64,000 bases of DNA from Pantoea agglomerans NBRC 102470. GTDB taxonomy: Bacteria > Pseudomonadota > Gammaproteobacteria > Enterobacterales > Enterobacteriaceae. This document shows positions 54,909 through 62,869 of the stretch, one piece after another (within the stretch, counting starts at the first letter, position 1; each line of letters opens with the position of its first letter). The DNA lies in contig NZ_BCZA01000010.1 in assembly GCF_001598475.1 (NCBI RefSeq), forward strand, positions 81,851 to 145,850, given 5' to 3'. Both the position numbers and the translations under genes were made by a program. Under the pieces are notes generated by a model. It saw nothing but the letters and a program-made list of their open reading frames with translations. It was not told the origin of the DNA and did no database searches.

Positions 54909-57500
54909 TTAACCCTGATTATCTTTGTTCATTTCGCCGTTAGACACGTAGCGAACAGGTTTTGATTGATCGCTGCTGCATGTTGTTGTGAGCCTTGCAA
55001 GGGTGTTGTTTTCACTGGAATTAACAATACCGGACTCCAGGTTAACCAGACACTTATCACTGGCTGCTTTACCCCAGGAAATATGCAGGCGGCTGACATC
55101 TTTATTTAACCTCACATAAATCTGACCACCCTGTGAAACAGTGGTGATAAGGTTACCGTCTTCATCATTAACCGTTGCACCAAATGGCAAGGCATTTCCG
55201 TTCGGCTGATTAGCCCGAATTAACAGTGGCTTTCCTTTGCTGGTTTTATAATCAAGTCTGACGACTGCACCCTCAACAGGAATAACGCGCTGCTGAGTTG
55301 ATTCAAGCTCAACATCCAGTGGAATTCCTTTTGGGTCGATGGCCAGTTCGTTTATCCGGTACGGGTTAAGGTTTGGCACAATAGCTTTGCCGCTGCCGTT
55401 TAACACAATATTGGGATAGCCGAGTACACGCGCGCCCTCTGCATCTTCTGCGGTAACAACAGCATAAGTCGTAGACTGATAAGCGCTGAAATTAATGCTA
55501 TCAGGTAAAGCGACTACCGCACCGCTGATACCACCCGAGGCAGAATAATAGTTTTCCCCTTTAGTATAAGACGCCGTCAGCATACTGTAGGGCGAACGGT
55601 ACTGCCCACTAACTGAACCGGACTTCTCATTATCAGTATCGCGCGCTATTCCAACGTTATAGTTATATTGGTCATGTTCACCCAGAACACCATTAACTGC
55701 TGTTTGTGCATTCACACCTTGTTTATTATGTGTCGCACTTCCGGTTACATAACTTTGACTATCGCTGCCAATTGGCACCGAGAAGTCGAGTGACAGTTGA
55801 GTGTCATGCCCGCCGGTTGAATATAATAATCGGTTTGCTGATAAAGTATAGGAGACCCGACCAATTGTATTATTGTAACCCAGCTGAAATTGCGTATTTG
55901 TTCCGGCAGAATCCCAGTAATTCTGAACAAAACCAGTAAGATAGATATTCCCATATGACTCCCCAAAATTTTGGCTTGCCGTCATAGAAAAACGTTGTTT
56001 GGGGCGCGAAAGATAATTTGACGAACTGTTTTTATGATTTTTTTTATAATAGTTATTGATTTGTAATGCATTATCAAAACTGTAATAACCGGATGATGAG
56101 AAGCGGTAAGCCGCCAGAGTAAAATTCGTGTTAGTCTGAGAAACCTTCTTACTATAAGTTGCCCGATAACTTACACCTTGCTTTTTCTCATCACCATATT
56201 TTGTCTGAGCCCCAGTAATATCCAGTGAGATCGCACCAACAGGTAAACCAAATGCACCTCCCAACAGCACAGAGGTGTAGTTATCTGATCCCAGAATACC
56301 TGAGTAACCGGTCAGACTATTGCTAAAACCATGCTGAATAGTGCCCTGATAGACCGAAGGTGTATAAACCATATTGTCTTTTCGGGATACACCACCGGTC
56401 AGACTATAAAAAGTCATGCCCGGACGTTTCAGACGCGTCATCGCTGCGTAAGGAACTGAGAAACGGGTCTCACCGCCGTCAGCTTCTTTCACGGTCACGT
56501 CTAAATCACCACCGTAGCCTGTAGGATAGAGATCGGTGATATTAAAAGGGCCTGGTGAGACCGTCGTTTCATAAATTTTGTTGCCATTTTGCGATACAGT
56601 TACCTGAGCGTTGGTTCGGGCTACGCCGCGGATTTCTGGTGCATAGCCTCGCTGAGAGTCTGGCCACATCTGGTCAACTGTAGATATTTGCGCACCACGA
56701 AAAGAAAGCGTATCGAAAATTTCGCCACTGGTATTACCTTCACCTAATAACAGCCGTGATTTTATTTGCGGAATATCACGCTGGACATAGGTGTTAATTG
56801 CATCGTAATGATGATACTCGTTGTTTTTTTGACGTTGCCAGCTGAGAGAACCATCGTGACGGAACATCCATCCGCCAAGGTTAAAGCCCGCCAGCGCACG
56901 GCCATAAAATGAGTCATATGCCTGACCGTGATTTACAGAGCGATAATAGTTGGTGTTATAGGTTAGCGTGAGTGCTGTTTCACCCTTATCCCAGAATTCT
57001 GGCGCAACGTAGCCGCGCGCAGATCGCAACAGATAAATTTGCGGAATTGAGATATCCATCTGCATATCGGCAGAATTGATAGCTGCATGACTCTCTTTAA
57101 CTACCTCCTCCAACGCCATACACTGTTTACCAGAGCGCAAATCTTCAGCTTGTCCCGGGCTAAAAACTGTGTCCTTAAGTGACAAGCTTTTGACCAGATC
57201 ATAGGAAAGGCACGCTTTGGTTCCCGCCCCTTCACGAATGACCTGAACATTTTCCCGACCAATCTGACGACCATTCAGGAAAATATCCAGCGTATAAGTA
57301 CCAGGATCAATAGGGTTACCGGTTGCATAGCGGGCCACATCAACTTTAACGCCCGGTAAATTCTTCACAAATGATTCGTCAAAATCATACGAATTTTCTG
57401 CAAATGCGGCGCCTGTTGATGCAGTTAAAAAAAGCGCCAGAAAAGATCGGTAAAATATTTTTCCCGTTGGTTTATTATTTTTAATCATCCTTGCCATCAT
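54909..57500 (-). CDS. Fimbrial outer-membrane usher
   Basis: An 863-residue usher of the FimD/PapC family that assembles pilin subunits at the outer membrane. The signal peptide (about 12-34) ends GAAFAEN. The N-terminal chaperone-binding domain starts YDFDESFVKNLPGVKVDVAR and has the family GTYTLDIFLNGRQIG. The barrel shows alternating strands and carries the plug (near AQVTVSQNGNKIYETTVSPG). The C-terminal domains end with the DKCLVNLESG region. AGGGG precedes the first ATG; further in-frame ATGs at 57497 and 57488 are possible. It stands between chaperone and adhesin. Confidence 0.93.
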   Translation of the reverse strand: MMARMIKNNKPTGKIFYRSFLALFLTASTGAAFAENSYDFDESFVKNLPGVKVDVARYATGNPIDPGTYTLDIFLNGRQIGRENVQVIREGAGTKACLSYDLVKSLSLKDTVFSPGQAEDLRSGKQCMALEEVVKESHAAINSADMQMDISIPQIYLLRSARGYVAPEFWDKGETALTLTYNTNYYRSVNHGQAYDSFYGRALAGFNLGGWMFRHDGSLSWQRQKNNEYHHYDAINTYVQRDIPQIKSRLLLGEGNTSGEIFDTLSFRGAQISTVDQMWPDSQRGYAPEIRGVARTNAQVTVSQNGNKIYETTVSPGPFNITDLYPTGYGGDLDVTVKEADGGETRFSVPYAAMTRLKRPGMTFYSLTGGVSRKDNMVYTPSVYQGTIQHGFSNSLTGYSGILGSDNYTSVLLGGAFGLPVGAISLDITGAQTKYGDEKKQGVSYRATYSKKVSQTNTNFTLAAYRFSSSGYYSFDNALQINNYYKKNHKNSSSNYLSRPKQRFSMTASQNFGESYGNIYLTGFVQNYWDSAGTNTQFQLGYNNTIGRVSYTLSANRLLYSTGGHDTQLSLDFSVPIGSDSQSYVTGSATHNKQGVNAQTAVNGVLGEHDQYNYNVGIARDTDNEKSGSVSGQYRSPYSMLTASYTKGENYYSASGGISGAVVALPDSINFSAYQSTTYAVVTAEDAEGARVLGYPNIVLNGSGKAIVPNLNPYRINELAIDPKGIPLDVELESTQQRVIPVEGAVVRLDYKTSKGKPLLIRANQPNGNALPFGATVNDEDGNLITTVSQGGQIYVRLNKDVSRLHISWGKAASDKCLVNLESGIVNSSENNTLARLTTTCSSDQSKPVRYVSNGEMNKDNQG

Positions 57501-57525
57501 TATTACCCCTGATGAGTTACCAAAG

Positions 57526-58263
57526 TTACTGACTAATTTTGGCGTCTACATTGCGTGCAGCGCCATAATCATCCAGATATTGATAATGAAAGTTTGTTTT
57601 GATTTGATTTGCGTTCAATCCTTTTAGGGAGAAGCTTTTTGTTTCGCCTGGTGCAAGCATATCTCCCTTTTCACTGACTACTTTTCGCCCCGCGTTATCC
57701 TCGGCATTGATCTGTGAAACGTTGACGTAAAACGAAGAGTTATTGGTTGCTGTCAGCTGATTCGCTTTCTCCCCTTGATGCCAGATAAGACCCGACGCTG
57801 CTTCTGTGGCTTGCATCGCATCGAACCGGGCTGGGCGAAAGAAAATTTTGATGCGGCTACGAATAGCCATTTGCAACTGATTTTGATTCGCAAGGCTTTT
57901 ATCGCGAGGAGGGATGTCGAGTACGTTAAGCCAGAATACCGACTCTTTATCTTTGGGCAGGTTTGAACCGGTATAAACGATACGTAATGTCTGTCCTTTG
58001 TTAGCCTCCATACGGAAAACAGGCGGTAGCAAGACAAACGGTACGTTTATTTTATCCAGTGCTTCATCAGGATTTCCATTGTCAATCCAGGCCTGTACCA
58101 GCGCAGGTTGATTGCCATGGTTATCTAAGCGGACTGTGACTTCTTTTTCTGTTGCGGGGTAGATTACCCGGGTGCCGATAATCGTCACGCTGGCAAAAGC
58201 CGATGAGGTCACCGTAAAAGCCAGCAGACAGGAGATCAAAAATTTAAAACTTTTTTTTTTCAT
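57526..58263 (-). CDS. Periplasmic fimbrial chaperone
   Basis: A 245-residue PapD/FimC-like chaperone. The signal peptide (about 1-24) ends SAFASVT. Two Ig-like domains follow. The conserved TRVIYPATEKEVTVRLDNHG start, the VLLPPVFRMEANKGQTLRIV segment and the F1-G1 region near ESVFWLNVLDIP donate a strand to pilins. The arginine and lysine anchoring subunit C-termini are in TRVIYP and IRSRIKIFFRP. It lies 25 bases before the usher gene. Confidence 0.93.
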   Translation of the reverse strand: MKKKSFKFLISCLLAFTVTSSAFASVTIIGTRVIYPATEKEVTVRLDNHGNQPALVQAWIDNGNPDEALDKINVPFVLLPPVFRMEANKGQTLRIVYTGSNLPKDKESVFWLNVLDIPPRDKSLANQNQLQMAIRSRIKIFFRPARFDAMQATEAASGLIWHQGEKANQLTATNNSSFYVNVSQINAEDNAGRKVVSEKGDMLAPGETKSFSLKGLNANQIKTNFHYQYLDDYGAARNVDAKISQ

Positions 58264-58295
58264 GATTTTGACAGAAATGATGATAGAGGAAGAGA

Positions 58296-58317
58296 GGTGG
58301 GAACAGATGCTCCCACC
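58296..58317 (-). terminator. Attenuator-type hairpin after the major pilin gene
   Basis: GGTGGGA pairs with TCCCACC across an 8-nt loop on the minus strand, between the pilin stop (58326) and chaperone start (58263). Partial termination here would give more pilin than chaperone mRNA. Confidence 0.55.
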
Positions 58318-58325
58318 ATAATCAA

Positions 58326-58856
58326 TTACAGGTAATTGATTGAATAGTTCACAGCTGATAAGACGGTACCAGCAGTAGCTGCACCAGTTGCATAGTACTG
58401 AGCAGAATAGGTCAGAGTACCTGCACCAGCAGTCAGAGCGACAGTTTTTGGAGAGGTGGTCTGCTCAGTGCTACCCGCGTTCAACACGCCATTTCCGCTA
58501 TCCAGCAGCTGCAGGTCAACATTCGTTGCAGTACCAGTATTGGTCAAACGACCATCAGCATTGACGTTGGCACCTTGTTCAAAGTAAGCGTACACGTCAC
58601 CAGTCGTAGCTGAGCAATTGCTCAGCGCCATAGTGAAGCGAGTGTTACCTGCAGTCTGACCAGATGTGCTTAAAATACTACTTGCTACTTTAGGCAGTGT
58701 AACGGTTGCAGTGCTGCCGCCGCCGTTTACGCTTACAGTACAAGTCTGAGACGCAATATTTCCTGTGAAGTTAATGGTGCCATCTGAAGCTTCAGCAGCA
58801 TTAACATGAGCAGCAGCCAGCATCAGACCAAGAGCAACCATAGATAACTTTTTCAT
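58326..58856 (-). CDS. Major fimbrial subunit (pilin)
   Basis: A 176-residue type 1-like pilin. The start at 58856 has AAGGAAA at normal distance; the longer frame to 58892 is unsupported. The signal peptide (about 1-21) ends HVNAAEA. The mature part begins SDGTINFTGNIASQTCTVSV. The Cys pair is in SQTCTVS and LSNCSATTG. It ends in the chaperone-binding strand VLSAVNYSINYL. It is the first gene of the fimbrial operon and lies 94 bases after the second microcin-like gene. Confidence 0.92.
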   Translation of the reverse strand: MKKLSMVALGLMLAAAHVNAAEASDGTINFTGNIASQTCTVSVNGGGSTATVTLPKVASSILSTSGQTAGNTRFTMALSNCSATTGDVYAYFEQGANVNADGRLTNTGTATNVDLQLLDSGNGVLNAGSTEQTTSPKTVALTAGAGTLTYSAQYYATGAATAGTVLSAVNYSINYL

Positions 58857-58897
58857 ATACTTTCCTTTGTATAAAATAATTAATAACATCAATTAAT

Positions 58898-58917
58898 GAA
58901 CGATTTAATAATCGTTC
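58898..58917. promoter_or_regulatory. AT-rich inverted repeat before the pilin gene
   Basis: GAACGATT and AATCGTTC with a 4-nt loop, about 40 bases upstream of the pilin start. It may be an operator or a weak terminator separating the peptide genes from the fimbrial operon. A 5-bp hairpin, GAGGA/TCCTC, lies beside it. Confidence 0.4.
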
Positions 58918-58950
58918 ACTTCCCTGGAGGATTCATTCCTCACAAGAGAA

Positions 58951-59172
58951 TTAGAAAATCAGCAATCCAAATACGACTGCTGCTGCGACACCAACAATAC
59001 CCATGCCAAAGGCAGACCCACTAACCGGGTTCGCTGCTGGAATTGAGTCTGGGCGCGTCCATTCAGTTTTCTCTTCTGAGCTTGCGCCTAGCTGCTTAAA
59101 GAAATCCAGGATCACCGAAGTTAATGAACCACCGCTAACGCCTTCGATTTCTTTATTGTTCAATTCACGCAT
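58951..59172 (-). CDS. Double-glycine-leader peptide 1, microcin-like
   Basis: A 73-residue precursor. The leader MRELNNKEIEGVSGG fits the C39-substrate consensus exactly: Leu -12, Glu -8, Val -4, Gly -2, Gly -1. Cleavage would give a 58-residue peptide beginning SLTSVILDFF, with a polar centre and a hydrophobic C-terminal helix (GMGIVGVAAAVVFGLLIF) rich in small residues. It lacks cysteines in the mature part. AAGGAAA precedes the start. It is paired with the gene at 59182 (9-base gap). The exporter is encoded about 8 kb downstream on the same strand. It could be a microcin, a two-component partner or a signalling peptide. Confidence 0.82.
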   Translation of the reverse strand: MRELNNKEIEGVSGGSLTSVILDFFKQLGASSEEKTEWTRPDSIPAANPVSGSAFGMGIVGVAAAVVFGLLIF

Positions 59173-59181
59173 GTTGTTTCC

Positions 59182-59499
59182 TTAAGCTGTAATTACAGAT
59201 GCATTAGGATCAAACTGGTTTTCAACGACCGCGTTAAACCAGCCTGCCGTGCTATCCCAGCCATTCATAGCACCATATAAAGCACCATCAACAAGACCAA
59301 GGACTGCGCCGACAATCAGACCTACACCGGCAGAGACAATACCAACGCCTAACACGCCACCGGTGCTTCCGCCACTCATTCCCCATTTAAGACCAAAAGA
59401 ACTAATACCCGTAACGGCACCGACAACTACAGCGCCAATAAAGTCAAAAAAACCTGCTCCTGAAACGTTTTGCATTTCAAAAGATGTTAACTCTCTCAT
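59182..59499 (-). CDS. Double-glycine-type leader peptide 2, microcin-like
   Basis: A 105-residue precursor starting at 59499, chosen because GGAG precedes it and MREL matches its neighbour; the frame to 59511 adds four residues. The leader MRELTSFEMQNVSGA keeps Leu -12, Glu -8, Val -4 and Gly -2 but has Ala at -1. The mature part (90 residues) starts GFFDFIGAVVVGAV and is full of glycine with repeated GxxxG spacing (GAVVVGAVTG, GVGLIVGAVLGLVDGALYG), as in membrane-active two-peptide bacteriocins. No cysteine is present. It is the first gene of the minus-strand run. Confidence 0.82.
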   Translation of the reverse strand: MRELTSFEMQNVSGAGFFDFIGAVVVGAVTGISSFGLKWGMSGGSTGGVLGVGIVSAGVGLIVGAVLGLVDGALYGAMNGWDSTAGWFNAVVENQFDPNASVITA

Positions 59500-60524
59500 C
59501 GATATCTCCATGTATCATTTTTTCAATATTATTATTTATGCCGCTTCTAGCGAACGGCGCTATTAGAATGGGTGGTCATAAAAAATGAAATAGTAAAACA
59601 TCCATAATTCTTCTTTTGTTATCGTAAGCAAGGATATGGCTATTATATTTTTACATAATATTAACTGCTGTTGGTATTCTGGAATTTTTTGAGCGTACAT
59701 TATTCTTATGCGTGATTTAACCATTAACAGCACTGCTTATGCCTGATGCTTAAAATTATCTGGCATCCGGGAAGCGCATGCCATGAACGCGGTTCAGTGA
59801 AACTGATTTATCTATGAATAAGCTTGTGCATAAAGTCATGAGTTAATGATTTCACTTGCCTGAATGTGATGTCATTTGAGAAGTGGAATTAAAAAGGGAA
59901 AAATCCCATTTGCCAGTTTCTGGTGATTTAAGCTAATTAAATCATATATGTCAGGATAAAAAACTAAATATTTAAAGATAATCAATTTAAGTATCTGTTC
60001 GATGGGTGCCGTGGTTTAATTCCTTCCATGCAATGCTGCCTGACAGCGTAACTTTAGTAAGGAGCATTAACATTGATGCCAATTTGATTTGTTTCTTTTC
60101 AGCCATGCTGGAAAATTGAGAGAGGTGTTTAAATGCGTGCTTTTAAAATAGCATGCTCATAACATCATCTTTCAAATGGTAATGGGAAATTCTTTTTTTA
60201 GGAAAAAAGTTATAACACTGCCCGTAAGGTGCTACAAAGTAGATTTATGTGCTAACTAAACAGCATTTGAATGGTGTAAGATCTGGTTATTGTTTCTTTT
60301 ATTAGCCTGAATGTCTTTATTTATTTGTATTTGCGGTTTTGAATTTTGTTGGGACGGTTTTATTATAGTGGAACCGATAAAGACTATTTTTAACTGCCCG
60401 AGTTATGGAGGCGAGCTCAGGTAAGCGAGTACACCAGGCGAAAGAGAAAGAGACTATAAAAAACTGATTTTACGAATTGTTGCTAATCACTGACCAATGC
60501 GTCAGTTAGATTGAGTTAATTAAT
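59500..60524. other. Long AT-rich gene-free region
   Basis: About 1 kb between the divergent peptide gene and the regulator at 60525, with no frame worth calling on either strand. It is strongly AT-rich, as is common for foreign, silenced or heavily regulated DNA. It should hold both divergent promoters. A GC-richer stretch at about 60395-60450 stands out but was not identified. Confidence 0.5.
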
Positions 60525-61115
60525 ATGTATAGAGTGACTGAAAATCATGAACGGATCATCGATGCATTAGCAGGATTTACGCAGATTGCTAATCCAGATG
60601 AAATTTCAAGAGGCAAGCGCCGTTATCATTTGACTAAAGATCATGTACGTCGCGTTATGTTCATTCTTGACGGCGATTTTTTACTTAAACTTAAAGGCGA
60701 GAATAAGGTTTTGAATATCTTATCCGCTCCGTTTGTTGTCGGCGTCACTCCAGCTTTAGACGAGCCGCCAGTCTATCTGGAACGAGTCGATTATGGAAAA
60801 GTCAGTTTCATTGACTATGACGTGTTCTGGCGATTGGTTTTTGAGAAAGATCTTTTTAATGACGCAATGTCTATTTTATCAGGACAGTATTCTGATCTGA
60901 TGAATTACATTCAGTTACCAAAAAGTAACTCATATGATGAAGTTCTTTCTTTGATTGAAAGATGGAAAAAACTGCCGACTCATTTAAAGAAACGATTTTC
61001 AGCACTATATCTTATTGAAAATAGTTCTCATTTATCAAAAAGTTCCATTTGCAGAGTGCTCAAGGAACTAAAAGAGAAAGGCGAATTGGTACTGATTAAC
61101 GGTAAGTTCACCTGA
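60525..61115 (+). CDS. IprA/YaiV-like winged-helix regulator
   Basis: A 196-residue protein. The N-terminal two-thirds resemble a cyclic-nucleotide-type beta-barrel without obvious ligand residues (YHLTKDHVRRVMFILDGDFL). The C-terminal part is a winged helix (SKSSICRVLKELKEKGELVL). This layout matches the IprA/YaiV group, relatives of Crp that do not bind cAMP. It lies beside LuxR and adhesin genes and may regulate them. AT-rich composition fits the island. Confidence 0.65.
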   Translation: MYRVTENHERIIDALAGFTQIANPDEISRGKRRYHLTKDHVRRVMFILDGDFLLKLKGENKVLNILSAPFVVGVTPALDEPPVYLERVDYGKVSFIDYDVFWRLVFEKDLFNDAMSILSGQYSDLMNYIQLPKSNSYDEVLSLIERWKKLPTHLKKRFSALYLIENSSHLSKSSICRVLKELKEKGELVLINGKFT

Positions 61116-61160
61116 ATATAATATTTGTCATCGTGAATTTTGTGATGCTGAAGGGAAAAA

Positions 61161-61796
61161 ATGGATGTTAATGTGGTTTGTACGGATGACAATTACTTCT
61201 TCAGACTGGGCATATCAAAGGTAATTGAGGAGGCACTGCTATCTGATGCAGAAGTAAAATTTTTATCAGGTTTTGATAGTCATAACCTGCGGCAGGCTGA
61301 CTTCATCCTGATCAATGTTTCGCAATGGCGTCTTTATATGTGTCAACCCGCTTATCGCGAGCGAAAGCCTGGCAGTATCATATTGGTATTTACCGATGAT
61401 TTCGGAGAGAAAATTAAAAACCCGTTACCATTTTGTTATCAATCTTTGCTTGAAGTGTCAAAAAGGGATTCGGTACGTTTAATCACTGAGAAAATAACCA
61501 AGGCCTGGTTAAACACTCAGGGAAGAGTTATGGGATATCTGCCTTCAGACTGTTTACGATGCGAATTTGCACGTATCACCGTGGTGCAACTTCAGGTGCT
61601 TAGTTTTTTGAAGAAAGGATACAGTGTAATCCAGACAGCAAAAAGGTTAGATTTGTCAGTTAAAACAATCTATGCACATAAATATAATGTGATGAGAAAG
61701 TTCGCTCTGAAAGGAGACAAAGAATTTAATGCATTTATCAATGATGTCTCGTTGCTTGAACTTTACAAAGGAGTTATCAATGTAAATGAGATTTAA
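61161..61796 (+). CDS. LuxR-family regulator with altered receiver
   Basis: A 211-residue protein. The C-terminal helix-turn-helix is clear (RITVVQLQVLSFLKKGYSVI and QTAKRLDLSVKTIYAHKYNV). The N-terminal region follows the receiver fold, with acidic residues at positions 9-10, but the phospho-acceptor site reads FILINVSQW, with Asn where Asp is expected. It is probably phosphorylation-independent. It lies 45 bases after the IprA-like gene, perhaps co-transcribed. The domain layout resembles that of the regulator at 53119. Confidence 0.8.
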   Translation: MDVNVVCTDDNYFFRLGISKVIEEALLSDAEVKFLSGFDSHNLRQADFILINVSQWRLYMCQPAYRERKPGSIILVFTDDFGEKIKNPLPFCYQSLLEVSKRDSVRLITEKITKAWLNTQGRVMGYLPSDCLRCEFARITVVQLQVLSFLKKGYSVIQTAKRLDLSVKTIYAHKYNVMRKFALKGDKEFNAFINDVSLLELYKGVINVNEI

Positions 61797-61936
61797 CGTT
61801 ATCCAGAGGCGTAGGCTCACCCTTCTGCGCTGTTTAAATTTCCCATTTTTTATTTTTTAAGGAGTTGTCAACTCCTGTTCAACATCGGATATAAGGTGTT
61901 TTAAATATAGTGATTAAGCACCTTAAGGAGAGTTAT

Positions 61937-62656
61937 ATGGAAAATAATTCACGTTTAACATGCAAAGCATCGAATAGTCCCTTTAAATTTATGCAGGGAG
62001 CAATGCTGAGTATGGTTTTATTACTTACAGGCTACCTGTACTGCAATTATGTTGAGGCGGCGCCATTGCAGAACGCTCCTGCGCCATCGTTGTTTAAAGA
62101 AGTCAAAAATGACAAGGCGCCGGAGCAGATACACGACCCGCGTGCGCACATTATTGTCTACCGTATTGATGAAAAAAATCCTGCCGCATCAAAACGCGTC
62201 GTTAACGTATTTGTTAATAATCAATACTATACTAGCGTAATGTCAGGTGATAGAGGGACTGAAATTAGTGTGTGTCCTGGCCAGAAAAAACTGGACGTTA
62301 TGTTCAGCCAGCATGATTTTGTCCAGCCAGCAAAAATTGAAGTACCCACACCAGAGCTGAAATCAGGTGAGCGCTATTACTATCAGTTAGCGGTAAATGA
62401 TCAGCAGAAAATCACGGCGCGTCTGGTGCCTGCAAAGGAAGCTGAATCTGTTTTAACCAGTCTCAAAGCACAATCACGTACGTTATCGCGTGTAGTGAAT
62501 GAACGTTCTTGTTCTGAAGCGGGCGAGTCAAAACTATTGAATCACCCGGTGGCTTCTTCACTATTAAATTCTGACAGTAGTCATGCTCAGAGCAATGCTA
62601 TGAAGATAGCTGATAAAAGCAGTAAAGCTCAGGGCGCTGCATACTCACTGCATTGA
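61937..62656 (+). CDS. Putative periplasmic protein next to BapA-like adhesin
   Basis: A 239-residue exported protein. The start at 61937 has AAGGAG at ideal distance; 61910 is not preferred. A hydrophobic segment (about 17-36) ending EAAPLQ is a signal peptide or anchor. A beta-rich domain follows (IIVYRIDEKNPAASKRVVNV, VCPGQKKLDVMFSQHDFVQP), resembling DUF2846-type folds. The C-terminal tail is low-complexity and Ser/Lys-rich. It may help handle the giant adhesin encoded 213 bases downstream. Function unknown. Confidence 0.6.
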   Translation: MENNSRLTCKASNSPFKFMQGAMLSMVLLLTGYLYCNYVEAAPLQNAPAPSLFKEVKNDKAPEQIHDPRAHIIVYRIDEKNPAASKRVVNVFVNNQYYTSVMSGDRGTEISVCPGQKKLDVMFSQHDFVQPAKIEVPTPELKSGERYYYQLAVNDQQKITARLVPAKEAESVLTSLKAQSRTLSRVVNERSCSEAGESKLLNHPVASSLLNSDSSHAQSNAMKIADKSSKAQGAAYSLH

Positions 62657-62869
62657 TGCAATCTGGCACCATATTTTTTATTAATCAGTTCTGATAATGC
62701 CGTTCACTGACTCCAGAATCAAGAGTTGTGCTGGAAGCAATGTCAGGATTGCAGATTATCTCGTCATAAAATCACGGTTATTCGAAGTATATGAATATAG
62801 AGATTAAGGGTTTGTGAAAGCCTTATTTCTATTGAATTTTATCAATCCTCGTTAATTAAGAAGGTTGTT

